Of a DNA stretch of 5,229 nt, positions 1 through 5,141 are shown piece after piece (within the stretch, counting starts at the first letter, position 1; each line of letters begins with the position of its first letter). Origin of the DNA: Deltaproteobacteria bacterium (GTDB taxonomy: Bacteria > Desulfobacterota > Deferrimicrobia > Deferrimicrobiales > Deferrimicrobiaceae); contig JAGGAJ010000128.1 of assembly GCA_017889845.1 (NCBI GenBank), positions 1-5,229 on the forward strand. The letters are read 5' to 3'. Under the pieces are notes generated by a model. That model made no database searches, was not told where the DNA came from, and saw only the letters and a program-made list of their open reading frames with translations. A program made the translations under genes and the position numbers.

Positions 1-42
1 GCCCGGGGAAGCGGAAAGGAATCCGGAAAAGGGAGAGGCCCG

Positions 43-381
43 ATGAAGAAGATCGAGACGATCATCAAGCCGTTCAAGCTCGACGATGTGAAGAAGGCGC
101 TCAACGAGATCGGAATCACCGGAATGACGGTGCTGGAGGTCAAGGGGTTCGGGCGTCAGAAGGGGCACACCGAGATCTACCGGGGGGCGGAGTACGTGGT
201 CGACTTCATCCCGAAGGTCAAGATCGAGGTCGCCGTGACCGCCGAGTCGGTGCCTGCCGTGGTGGAGCGGATCGTGACCACGGCGCGCACGGGGAAGATC
301 GGGGACGGGAAGATCTTCGTGTACGACCTCGAGGAAGTGGTCCGCATCCGGACGGGAGACCGGGGCAAGGACGCCCTGTAA
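43..381 (+). CDS. glnB: Nitrogen regulatory protein PII (GlnB/GlnK family)
   Basis: A 112-residue protein, the normal full length of the PII family. PII is a cytoplasmic trimer that senses 2-oxoglutarate and ATP/ADP and controls targets such as glutamine synthetase modification, NtrB and AmtB. The start MKKIETIIKPFKL is the classic PII N-terminus. The T-loop carries YRGAEY at residues 46-51, so Tyr51, the uridylylation site in proteobacteria, is present. The B-loop reads TGKIGDGK at 83-90, and the C-loop arginines R101 and R103 are in place. The start is supported by GGGAGAGG at 31-38, five bases before the ATG. The lut genes follow closely on the same strand but across a hairpin. GlnB and GlnK cannot be separated by sequence alone; no amtB or glnA is visible in the window, so the glnB symbol is a family-level choice. 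Confidence 0.96.
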   Translation: MKKIETIIKPFKLDDVKKALNEIGITGMTVLEVKGFGRQKGHTEIYRGAEYVVDFIPKVKIEVAVTAESVPAVVERIVTTARTGKIGDGKIFVYDLEEVVRIRTGDRGKDAL

Positions 382-390
382 CCCGGCCGT

Positions 391-1188
391 ATGCCGTATA
401 CTACGGGGATGGATCCGCGACGGTCCATCCCCGTTTCCCTTTTCTTCACCTGCCTGGCCGACGCCTTCTACCCGCGGACGGCCTTCGCCGCCGTGGAGGT
501 CCTGGAGCGGTTCGGCGCGACGGTGCGCGTCCCCCTTTCCCAGACGTGCTGCGGGCAACCCGCCTTCAACTCGGGAAACCGGAAGGAGGCACGGGCCATG
601 GCGCGGAAGTTCCTCCTCTCCTTCCCCGGCGACGGGTACATCGTCTCCCCTTCCGGGTCCTGCGCGGCGATGGTGAAACACGGATACCCCGTCCTGTTCC
701 GGGACGAGCCCCGCACCCTGGCGCTCGCGCACGCGGTGGGCGAGCGGGTGTACGAACTGTCCCAGTTCCTCGTCGAGGTGCTCGGAGTGACCGACCCGAA
801 GTCCGACTTCTCCGGGAAGGTCACCTACCACGACTCGTGCCACCTGCGCCGGGGCCTGGGGGTCGTGGAGGCGCCCCGGACGCTTCTGCGCGCCATCCGC
901 GGAGTGGAATTCGTGGAGATGGAGGAGAGCGACCGGTGCTGCGGCTTCGGGGGCGTCTTTTCCCTCAAGTACCCGCAGATCTCCTGCCGGATGACCGAGC
1001 ACAAGGTCGAGCGGATCGTTGCCACCGGCGCGTCCTGGGTCACTTCCGGCGATCTGGGTTGCCTTATGAACATCGACGGCATGATCTCGCGCGTCGGATA
1101 CCCGGTGAAGGCGATCCACCTCGCGGAGATTCTCGCCGGCGGACCCGCGGAGCCGGCCCCGGGCACCGCAGGGAAGGGAACACCCTGA
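391..1188 (+). CDS. lutA: Lactate utilization protein A (LutA/LldE), iron-sulfur CCG-domain subunit
   Basis: A 265-residue protein with two cysteine-rich (CCG) domains, as in LutA of Bacillus and LldE (YkgE) of E. coli, which are about 240 residues. It is one of three cytoplasmic subunits that oxidise L-lactate to pyruvate. Domain 1 has C21, then CCGQPAFNSG from C53-C54 and SPSGSC ending at C91. Domain 2 has HDSCHLRR (C150), CCGFGG (C183-C184) and C224. CCG domains of this type bind Fe-S clusters in related heterodisulfide reductase and glycolate oxidase subunits. The start is uncertain. Homologous sequence begins around V15 (VSLFFTCLAD). ATG 391 and ATG 409 are both in frame, neither has a convincing Shine-Dalgarno sequence, and 409 sits inside a hairpin. 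Starting at 409 gives 259 residues. The gene lies 9 bases after glnB and its stop overlaps the lutB start. Confidence 0.93.
   Translation: MPYTTGMDPRRSIPVSLFFTCLADAFYPRTAFAAVEVLERFGATVRVPLSQTCCGQPAFNSGNRKEARAMARKFLLSFPGDGYIVSPSGSCAAMVKHGYPVLFRDEPRTLALAHAVGERVYELSQFLVEVLGVTDPKSDFSGKVTYHDSCHLRRGLGVVEAPRTLLRAIRGVEFVEMEESDRCCGFGGVFSLKYPQISCRMTEHKVERIVATGASWVTSGDLGCLMNIDGMISRVGYPVKAIHLAEILAGGPAEPAPGTAGKGTP
403..434 (+). promoter_or_regulatory. Strong inverted repeat at the glnB-lutA junction (terminator or attenuator-like)
   Basis: The arms 403-413 and 424-434 are perfect 11-base reverse complements (ACGGGGATGGA / TCCATCCCCGT). A G-U and a C-G pair extend the stem to 13 pairs with a 6-base loop at 416-421. 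It is followed by a T-rich stretch (435-446, TTCCCTTTTCTT), so on the plus strand it resembles an imperfect intrinsic terminator for glnB. It also lies inside the first codons of lutA and contains the in-frame ATG at 409 in its left arm. It may therefore act as an attenuator or a translation-masking hairpin. The repeat is directly seen; the function is inferred. Confidence 0.55.
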
Positions 1189-2600
1189 TGCAGCCGACGG
1201 CCCACCTCTTTCCGCGGAACGCGCAGAAGGCGCTCGCCGACAAGACACTCCAAGCCGCCCTCGGACGCGCCACCGGGCGGTTCCTCCACCACCGGGCCGA
1301 AGCCGTCGCCGCGTTTCCGGGATTCGGGGAGGCGCGGGAGCGCGCGTCCGAAATCAAGCGGCAGACCCTCGCGCAACTGGACCACCATCTGGGGCGGTTC
1401 ATCGAGGAGGCCTCGCGGCGGGGCGCAGTCGTCCACGTCGCCCGCGACGCTGCGCAGGCGAGGGAGATCGCCGCGCGGGTCGCGAAGGAGGAGGGGGTCA
1501 CCCTCGCCGTCAAGTCGAAGTCGATGGCGTCCGAGGAGATCTCCTTCAACGTGGCGCTGCAGGAGGCGGGCATCGAGGTGGTGGAGTCGGACCTCGGGGA
1601 GTACATCATCCAGCTGGCCGGGGAGGCGCCATCCCACATCATCGCCCCGGCGGTGCACAAGACGCGGGAGGAGATATCGCGCCTGTTCGAGCGGAAGCTG
1701 GGGGAGCCTCCCACCGACAGCATCCCGGCCCTGGTCGCCATGGCGCGGAGGCACCTGCGGGCGAAGTTCCTCGGCGCGGGAATGGGGGTTTCCGGGGCGA
1801 ACTTCCTGGTCGCCGACACCGGCTCGGTGGTGCTGGTCACGAACGAGGGGAACGGCCGGATGGGCACGGTCCTCCCCCGGGTGCACCTTGCGGTCGCGGG
1901 GATCGAGAAGGTGATCCCGCGGATGTCGGACCTGCCGACCTTCCTGCGCCTGCTCCCCCGCAGCGCCTCCGGGCAACCCCTCTCCTCCTACGTGTCCGTC
2001 CTCACGGGGACCCGCAGGGAGGGGGACGCGGAGGGGCCGGAGAAGATGCACATCCTGCTGCTCGACTGCGGGCGGAGCGCGATCCTGGAGGGTAAGTACC
2101 GGGAGGTCCTCAAGTGCATCCGGTGCGGGGCGTGCCTGAACTCGTGCCCCGTGTACCAGAGCGTGGGGGGGCACGCCTACGGCTGGGTCTACTCCGGGCC
2201 GATCGGCGCGGTCCTCACCCCGCTCCTCGTGGGACTGCCCGAGGCGGCGCCGCTGCCCGACGCGAGCACCCTGTGCGGGGCGTGCGGGGAGGTGTGCCCG
2301 GTGAAGATCCCCCTCCCCGACTTCCTGCTGGAACTGCGGGCGGACATGCGGTCCCAGGGGCTGAAGACCCCCGGCGAGATCGCGGGGATGAAGGGGTACG
2401 CCGGGGTGATGAAGCGGGCGGGGCTGCTCGAGGCGCTCGAGCGGGTCGCCGGTCTGCTCGCGCAGTTCTTCACGAAAGGGAAGCCGGTGGAGGGGCTTCC
2501 GTACCCGTTCTCGGGCTGGACGGAGCGGCGCGACTTCCCCGCTGCCGCGGCGCAGCCGTTCCGCAAGCTGTGGAAGACCCGTCGAGGTGTGCAGGGATGA
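1188..2600 (+). CDS. lutB: Lactate utilization protein B (LutB/LldF), LUD domain plus ferredoxin-type 4Fe-4S domain
   Basis: A 470-residue protein, matching LutB/LldF in length. The LUD domain spans roughly residues 70-295, with VKSKSM (108-113), DLGEY (135-139), the lysine-containing VHKTREE stretch and the ADTGSVVLVTNEGN core around 209-222. A 4Fe-4S module follows: C310-x2-C313-x2-C316-x3-C320-P for the first cluster, then C363-x2-C366-x3-C370-P for the second, where the expected first cysteine is Ser360. The C-terminal tail, with FSGWTERRDFP near the end, matches the conserved LutB C-terminal region. It probably passes electrons within the LutABC complex. I chose ATG 1188 because it overlaps the lutA stop (TGATG), has GGGAAGGGA at 1171-1179, and starts where homologues do. 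The frame is open upstream to 546, but that part is an out-of-frame reading of lutA. Confidence 0.96.
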   Translation: MQPTAHLFPRNAQKALADKTLQAALGRATGRFLHHRAEAVAAFPGFGEARERASEIKRQTLAQLDHHLGRFIEEASRRGAVVHVARDAAQAREIAARVAKEEGVTLAVKSKSMASEEISFNVALQEAGIEVVESDLGEYIIQLAGEAPSHIIAPAVHKTREEISRLFERKLGEPPTDSIPALVAMARRHLRAKFLGAGMGVSGANFLVADTGSVVLVTNEGNGRMGTVLPRVHLAVAGIEKVIPRMSDLPTFLRLLPRSASGQPLSSYVSVLTGTRREGDAEGPEKMHILLLDCGRSAILEGKYREVLKCIRCGACLNSCPVYQSVGGHAYGWVYSGPIGAVLTPLLVGLPEAAPLPDASTLCGACGEVCPVKIPLPDFLLELRADMRSQGLKTPGEIAGMKGYAGVMKRAGLLEALERVAGLLAQFFTKGKPVEGLPYPFSGWTERRDFPAAAAQPFRKLWKTRRGVQG

Positions 2601-3244
2601 GGGACGTGGACGAGCGGGAAATGCTGTTCCGGCGCCTCTCGGCGGCGCTGGGGCGGCACGGGAGCCCAGGCGGGACGCCCTCCTCCCCTGCTGGGCCCAC
2701 TCCCCCCCCGGGGAAGGAGTCCGGCCGGATCTCGCGGTTCGCGGAGGCGCTCACCGCCGTGGGAGGCGTCGTCCTCTCCGGAACGCCGGAGGAAGCGCTC
2801 CCCGTCCTGGGGGAAGCGCTGCGCGCGGAGGGCGTGTCCGCCCTCTTCTTCCCGCAGGACGATGCCGGCGCCCGCGAGGTGGCGGAGGCGCTGATCCCCT
2901 TCGGCCCTTTCACCCTGACGACGGGCGAGGAGGTCAGGGGAGGGAACCCGGCGTCGACCGCGGGTTTCCGGACCGCCGACGCGGGGATCGCGGAGACCGG
3001 GACGGTGGTGGAGAGCAGCAACCGCGGGGGGACGCTGCTGCCCGGCCTGCTGTCCGACGTGCACGTCGCGCTGCTGCCCTCGCATTCCGTCGTGGAGCGG
3101 ATGGACGAGGCGTTCGCCCTCTACGCGGAAGACCCGCCGCGGAACATCTCCCTCATCTCGGGCCCGAGCAAGACCGCCGACATCGAGCAGACGCTGACCG
3201 TGGGGGCCCACGGGCCCAGGAAAATCATCGTACTGCTCGTGTAG
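2597..3244 (+). CDS. lutC: Lactate utilization protein C (LutC/LldG), LUD-domain subunit
   Basis: A 215-residue protein of the LutC/LldG family (usually about 230 residues), the third subunit of the L-lactate oxidation complex. Residues 1-20 look like a short helix and residues 21-44 are a Gly/Pro/Ser-rich linker. The LUD domain begins near residue 45 and contains AETGTVV (132-138) and the family hallmark SGPSKTADIEQTL (188-200) followed by GAHGPRK. ATG 2597 overlaps the lutB stop (ATGA), which points to translational coupling; AGGG lies directly upstream. The frame is open further upstream, but that reading is a shadow of lutB. The N-terminal linker is encoded by a sequence containing a run of eight C (2702-2709). 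The protein has no cysteine Fe-S motif, as expected for this subunit. Confidence 0.95.
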   Translation: MRDVDEREMLFRRLSAALGRHGSPGGTPSSPAGPTPPPGKESGRISRFAEALTAVGGVVLSGTPEEALPVLGEALRAEGVSALFFPQDDAGAREVAEALIPFGPFTLTTGEEVRGGNPASTAGFRTADAGIAETGTVVESSNRGGTLLPGLLSDVHVALLPSHSVVERMDEAFALYAEDPPRNISLISGPSKTADIEQTLTVGAHGPRKIIVLLV

Positions 3245-3248
3245 GCTG

Positions 3249-3278
3249 CGTACCGCTCCACGACCCTGTCGCGGTGCG
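3249..3278 (+). terminator. Weak stem-loop between convergent lutC and AEC permease genes
   Basis: Bases 3249-3256 pair with 3271-3278 as an 8-base stem with one G-U pair when read as plus-strand RNA; the loop is 14 bases. It lies just after the lutC stop and before the convergent permease stop, where a terminator would be expected. There is no T tract, so intrinsic termination is doubtful. The only other palindromic element is the pair of complementary stop regions (GTAGG / CCTAC). Confidence 0.25.
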
Positions 3279-3284
3279 TGCGCC

Positions 3285-4223
3285 CTACCAGCCGAGCGCC
3301 CGCAGGAGGAAAAGCCACGCGGTGATCGTGAAGGCGGAGGCCGCGGTGGAGACGAGGACGATCGTCCCCGCGAGGTCGGTGTCCCCCGACAGCTGCGCCG
3401 CCATCACGTAGGTGACCACGGCGGTCGGGCAGCCCAGCATGATCGCGCCGATCCGAAGGTCGTCCCCCGACAGCCCCATCCAACGGTAGAGCGCGAGCCC
3501 GGTCCCCGTCAGGACCACCAGCTTGAGGAAGGCGGAGAGGGCCGCGAGGGATACCCCGCGCCGCGCCCGCTCGAAGGAGAAGGAACCCCCCAGGCACAGC
3601 AGCGACAGCGGCAGGGTGGCCGGGGTCAGCATCTGCAGCGTCCGCCGCGCCATTCCGGGAACGGGGAGTTTCAGGAGGGACCAGGCGATCCCGGCGACGC
3701 AGGCGAGGATGATCGGGTTTACCGCCACCTGCCGGAGGACGCGCGCCGCCGTCTCCGGCCCCTTCCCTTTCCCCATGCCGTGGGGGACCACCAGGGCGAC
3801 GACAGCCAGGGCGTTCAGCAGGGGGACGATGAACCCGAGGAAGATCCCCGCCTTCCGGAGGCCTGCCTGCCCCACGACGCTTACGACCACCGGCAGCCCC
3901 ACGTAGGCGAGATTCGCCCGGACCGATCCCTGGACGAAAGACCCCCTCTCAGCGGGCCCGGCGCCGAGGGCTCCCGACAGGGCCCAGGCAAGGAGAAACG
4001 TCCCGAGGGTCGCGGCGTACCCCCCGATCACCAGGAGGCCGCTGAACGCCTCCCGGAACCCCGTCGCGCTGATTTCGTGGAACAGGAGGGCGGGAAGGAG
4101 GAGGTAGTAGACGAGGGCGTTCGCCGCGTCGATGAACCTCTCGTCGAGGAAACGAAACCGCCGCAGGACAGCGCCGACCGCGACCACAAGGAAGACGGGG
4201 AAGACGGACTGCAGGATGTCCAC
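3285..4223 (-). CDS. AEC (auxin efflux carrier) family permease
   Basis: A 312-residue membrane protein from the GTG at 4223, typical of bacterial AEC-family carriers (Mem_trans domain). About ten hydrophobic segments are visible in two halves of five: near residues 3-20, 30-48, 63-83, 103-118, 126-145, 169-184, 199-215, 227-246, 258-277 and 286-306. Family-like features include the NLAYVGLP stretch (about 104-111) in the first half and CPTAVVTYVMA (about 265-275) in the second. Bacterial members move organic acids such as malonate or malate; the substrate here cannot be read from sequence. I prefer GTG 4223 because GGGGGGA lies 9-10 bases upstream. An in-frame TTG at 4241 would add six residues but falls in the U tract of the preceding terminator and has no Shine-Dalgarno sequence. 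The gene converges on lutC with a 40-base gap. Confidence 0.9.
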   Translation of the reverse strand: MDILQSVFPVFLVVAVGAVLRRFRFLDERFIDAANALVYYLLLPALLFHEISATGFREAFSGLLVIGGYAATLGTFLLAWALSGALGAGPAERGSFVQGSVRANLAYVGLPVVVSVVGQAGLRKAGIFLGFIVPLLNALAVVALVVPHGMGKGKGPETAARVLRQVAVNPIILACVAGIAWSLLKLPVPGMARRTLQMLTPATLPLSLLCLGGSFSFERARRGVSLAALSAFLKLVVLTGTGLALYRWMGLSGDDLRIGAIMLGCPTAVVTYVMAAQLSGDTDLAGTIVLVSTAASAFTITAWLFLLRALGW

Positions 4224-4239
4224 GGCCGGTATTCCCCCC

Positions 4240-4281
4240 AAGAAAAAGCGGGCGGCTCCGATCCTTTCCGGAGCCGCCCGC
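4240..4281 (-). terminator. Intrinsic terminator of the cytochrome genes
   Basis: The arms 4248-4260 and 4269-4281 are perfect 13-base reverse complements (GCGGGCGGCTCCG / CGGAGCCGCCCGC) around an 8-base loop. On the minus strand the stem is followed directly by TTTTTCTT (4247-4240). This is a textbook Rho-independent terminator, placed about 55 bases after the stop of the downstream cytochrome gene. It ends 17 bases before the GTG of the AEC permease, so it separates that gene from the cytochrome transcript unless read-through occurs. Confidence 0.88.
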
Positions 4282-4293
4282 GGTGTGCGCGCC

Positions 4294-4320
4294 GGGCCGG
4301 GCGGTGCCGCCGCCCGGCTC
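4294..4320 (-). repeat. GC-rich hairpin between the cytochrome stop and the terminator
   Basis: Bases 4296-4304 (GCCGGGCGG) and 4310-4318 are perfect 9-base reverse complements around a 5-base loop, starting 15 bases past the cytochrome stop codon. No T tract follows, so it is not a terminator by itself. It may protect the 3' end of the mRNA or cause pausing ahead of the intrinsic terminator. Confidence 0.5.
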
Positions 4321-4334
4321 CGGTCAGGTTGTAA

Positions 4335-4718
4335 TCACTTGCCGGCCGGGCCGCGGACCGCGACGAGGTAATCGACGATGGCCTTCGCCTCCGCGTCGGT
4401 GATGGGGCATCCGTTCACCTTCTGCATCCGTGTGACCGTATTCGTCCAGCCGTTCCGGTCCTTGTTCTTTCCGAGCGGCCGCGAGAGTTCGTGGCACCTG
4501 GAGCAATTCGACTCGAACAGCGCCTTCGCCTTCGGGTCGCCCATGTCCTGCTGGGCCTGGGCGGGGGGCGCGGCCACAGGTGCCTTTTCCAGGTAGTCGT
4601 CCGCCCCGCGGCCCCGGCGGGCCGTCTGCCCGTCAGCGGCCTGGCCGCCCAGAGCGGGGACGGTCGAGCACAGCAACGCCGCGCTCAGCAACAGCGCGAA
4701 CAGCGTTTTTCCCGCCAT
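4335..4718 (-). CDS. Small exported monoheme cytochrome c
   Basis: A 127-residue protein with an N-terminal signal peptide (positive K4, hydrophobic core 5-20, likely cleavage between about 23 and 28), so it is predicted to be periplasmic. A Gln/Ala/Pro-rich linker (about 30-60) leads to a compact class I-like heme domain. Heme attachment is C72-S-R-C75-H76. The likely distal ligand is M98, 22 residues after the histidine, followed by a C-terminal helix ending in IVDYLVAVRG. Cys17 is preceded by Leu, not Gly/Ala, so a lipobox is unlikely. An extra cysteine, C104, lies between the Met ligand and the last helix. The start ATG has GGGAAGGAG seven bases upstream. It lies 31 bases downstream of a paralogous cytochrome, with which residues 65-123 align without gaps (about 23 of 59 identical by hand count). 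Role: electron carrier; the partner is unknown. Confidence 0.9.
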   Translation of the reverse strand: MAGKTLFALLLSAALLCSTVPALGGQAADGQTARRGRGADDYLEKAPVAAPPAQAQQDMGDPKAKALFESNCSRCHELSRPLGKNKDRNGWTNTVTRMQKVNGCPITDAEAKAIVDYLVAVRGPAGK

Positions 4719-4749
4719 CGTCCGGCTCCTTCCCGTTCCGTCCCGGGGA

Positions 4750-5073
4750 TCACTTCCCGTGCTGGGAAACCAGGAACTCCACGATTTTCGCCGCGTCGGC
4801 GTCCGAGATCCAGTCGGCCTTCTTCCCCTGCATGTCCTTCACGACCGACACCCATTTCTCCTTCGTCTCCTTGCGGACCGTCGCCCGGTCGAGGCCGTGG
4901 CAGACGCCGCACTTCGCTTCGAACAGCGCCTTCCCGTCCGCCGCGGGTGCAGCGGCAGGGGCGGCGGGGGCGGCGGGAGCGGCGGGCTTGGGAGGTTCCT
5001 GCTTCCCGCAACCGACCGCGAGGGTGAGGACCAGCATGGATAGGACACACAACACCACGGAGCGAACGTGCAT
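4750..5073 (-). CDS. Small lipoprotein-like monoheme cytochrome c
   Basis: A 107-residue protein. A hydrophobic N-terminus ends in LAVGCGK, a lipobox-like site with Cys22 as the probable lipidated residue, so it is predicted to be tethered to a membrane on the extracytoplasmic side. Residues 27-45 form a Pro/Ala linker made of PAA repeats. The heme domain follows: C55-G-V-C58-H59, conserved W74, likely Met ligand M81, and C-terminal helix IVEFLVSQHGK. These positions match the downstream cytochrome without gaps, so the two look like products of one duplication. AAGGAGG lies 9 bases before the ATG, a strong ribosome binding site, and a promoter-like sequence is 40-70 bases upstream. It is likely the first gene of a two-cytochrome unit. 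Role: anchored electron carrier, partner unknown. Confidence 0.9.
   Translation of the reverse strand: MHVRSVVLCVLSMLVLTLAVGCGKQEPPKPAAPAAPAAPAAAPAADGKALFEAKCGVCHGLDRATVRKETKEKWVSVVKDMQGKKADWISDADAAKIVEFLVSQHGK
4952..4987. repeat. Four tandem 9-base units encoding the PAA linker
   Basis: Units GCGGCAGGG, GCGGCGGGG, GCGGCGGGA and GCGGCGGGC follow one another without gaps on the plus strand. On the minus strand they encode the Pro-Ala-Ala repeats linking the lipid anchor to the heme domain of the upstream cytochrome. Because the unit is a multiple of three, copy-number change would lengthen or shorten the linker without breaking the frame. Confidence 0.7.
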
Positions 5074-5112
5074 TTCCGGCTTCCTCCTTGGGGGGAAAAT
5101 TGACTGAATTCC

Positions 5113-5141
5113 ATCTTACTCCCCACCCCACGGAGACTCAA
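5113..5141 (-). promoter_or_regulatory. Candidate sigma-70 promoter of the cytochrome genes
   Basis: On the minus strand TTGAGT (5141-5136) and TAAGAT (5118-5113) are separated by exactly 17 bases. Each matches the -35/-10 consensus at four of six positions. An A/T-rich patch (GAAAATG) lies directly upstream of the -35 element, unusual in this GC-rich DNA. The predicted start site would be near 5106, about 33 bases before the cytochrome ATG. It overlaps the last codons of the gene upstream. Confidence 0.45.

Noticed and set aside
397..402. TATACT as a -10 element for lutABC
   Set aside because: No acceptable -35 hexamer lies 16-18 bases upstream (CCCTGT at 374-379), and the position is between two candidate lutA starts; too weak to report as a promoter.
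546..1187. Apparent N-terminal extension of lutB by 214 residues
   Set aside because: It overlaps conserved lutA in another frame, its product is Arg/Gly/Pro-rich without family similarity, and LutB homologues start at the ATG at 1188, which has a good ribosome binding site.
825..2174. Long open frame of 449 codons on the minus strand across lutA/lutB
   Set aside because: It is antisense to two well-conserved genes, its product is low-complexity and rich in Arg/Pro/Leu as GC-rich shadows usually are, and it shows no recognisable domain.
2114..2596. Upstream extension of lutC by 161 residues
   Set aside because: This stretch is an out-of-frame reading of the lutB Fe-S and C-terminal region; the ATG at 2597 in ATGA overlap is the natural start.
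4660..4718. Lipobox in the downstream cytochrome (Cys17)
   Set aside because: The residue before Cys17 is Leu, not Gly, Ala or Ser, so lipid attachment is unlikely and an ordinary signal peptide fits better.
4491..5107. Overlapping plus-strand open frames across the cytochrome genes
   Set aside because: They are complementary to two clear cytochromes with heme motifs and signal peptides, and their products are low-complexity Ser/Arg/Pro sequences.
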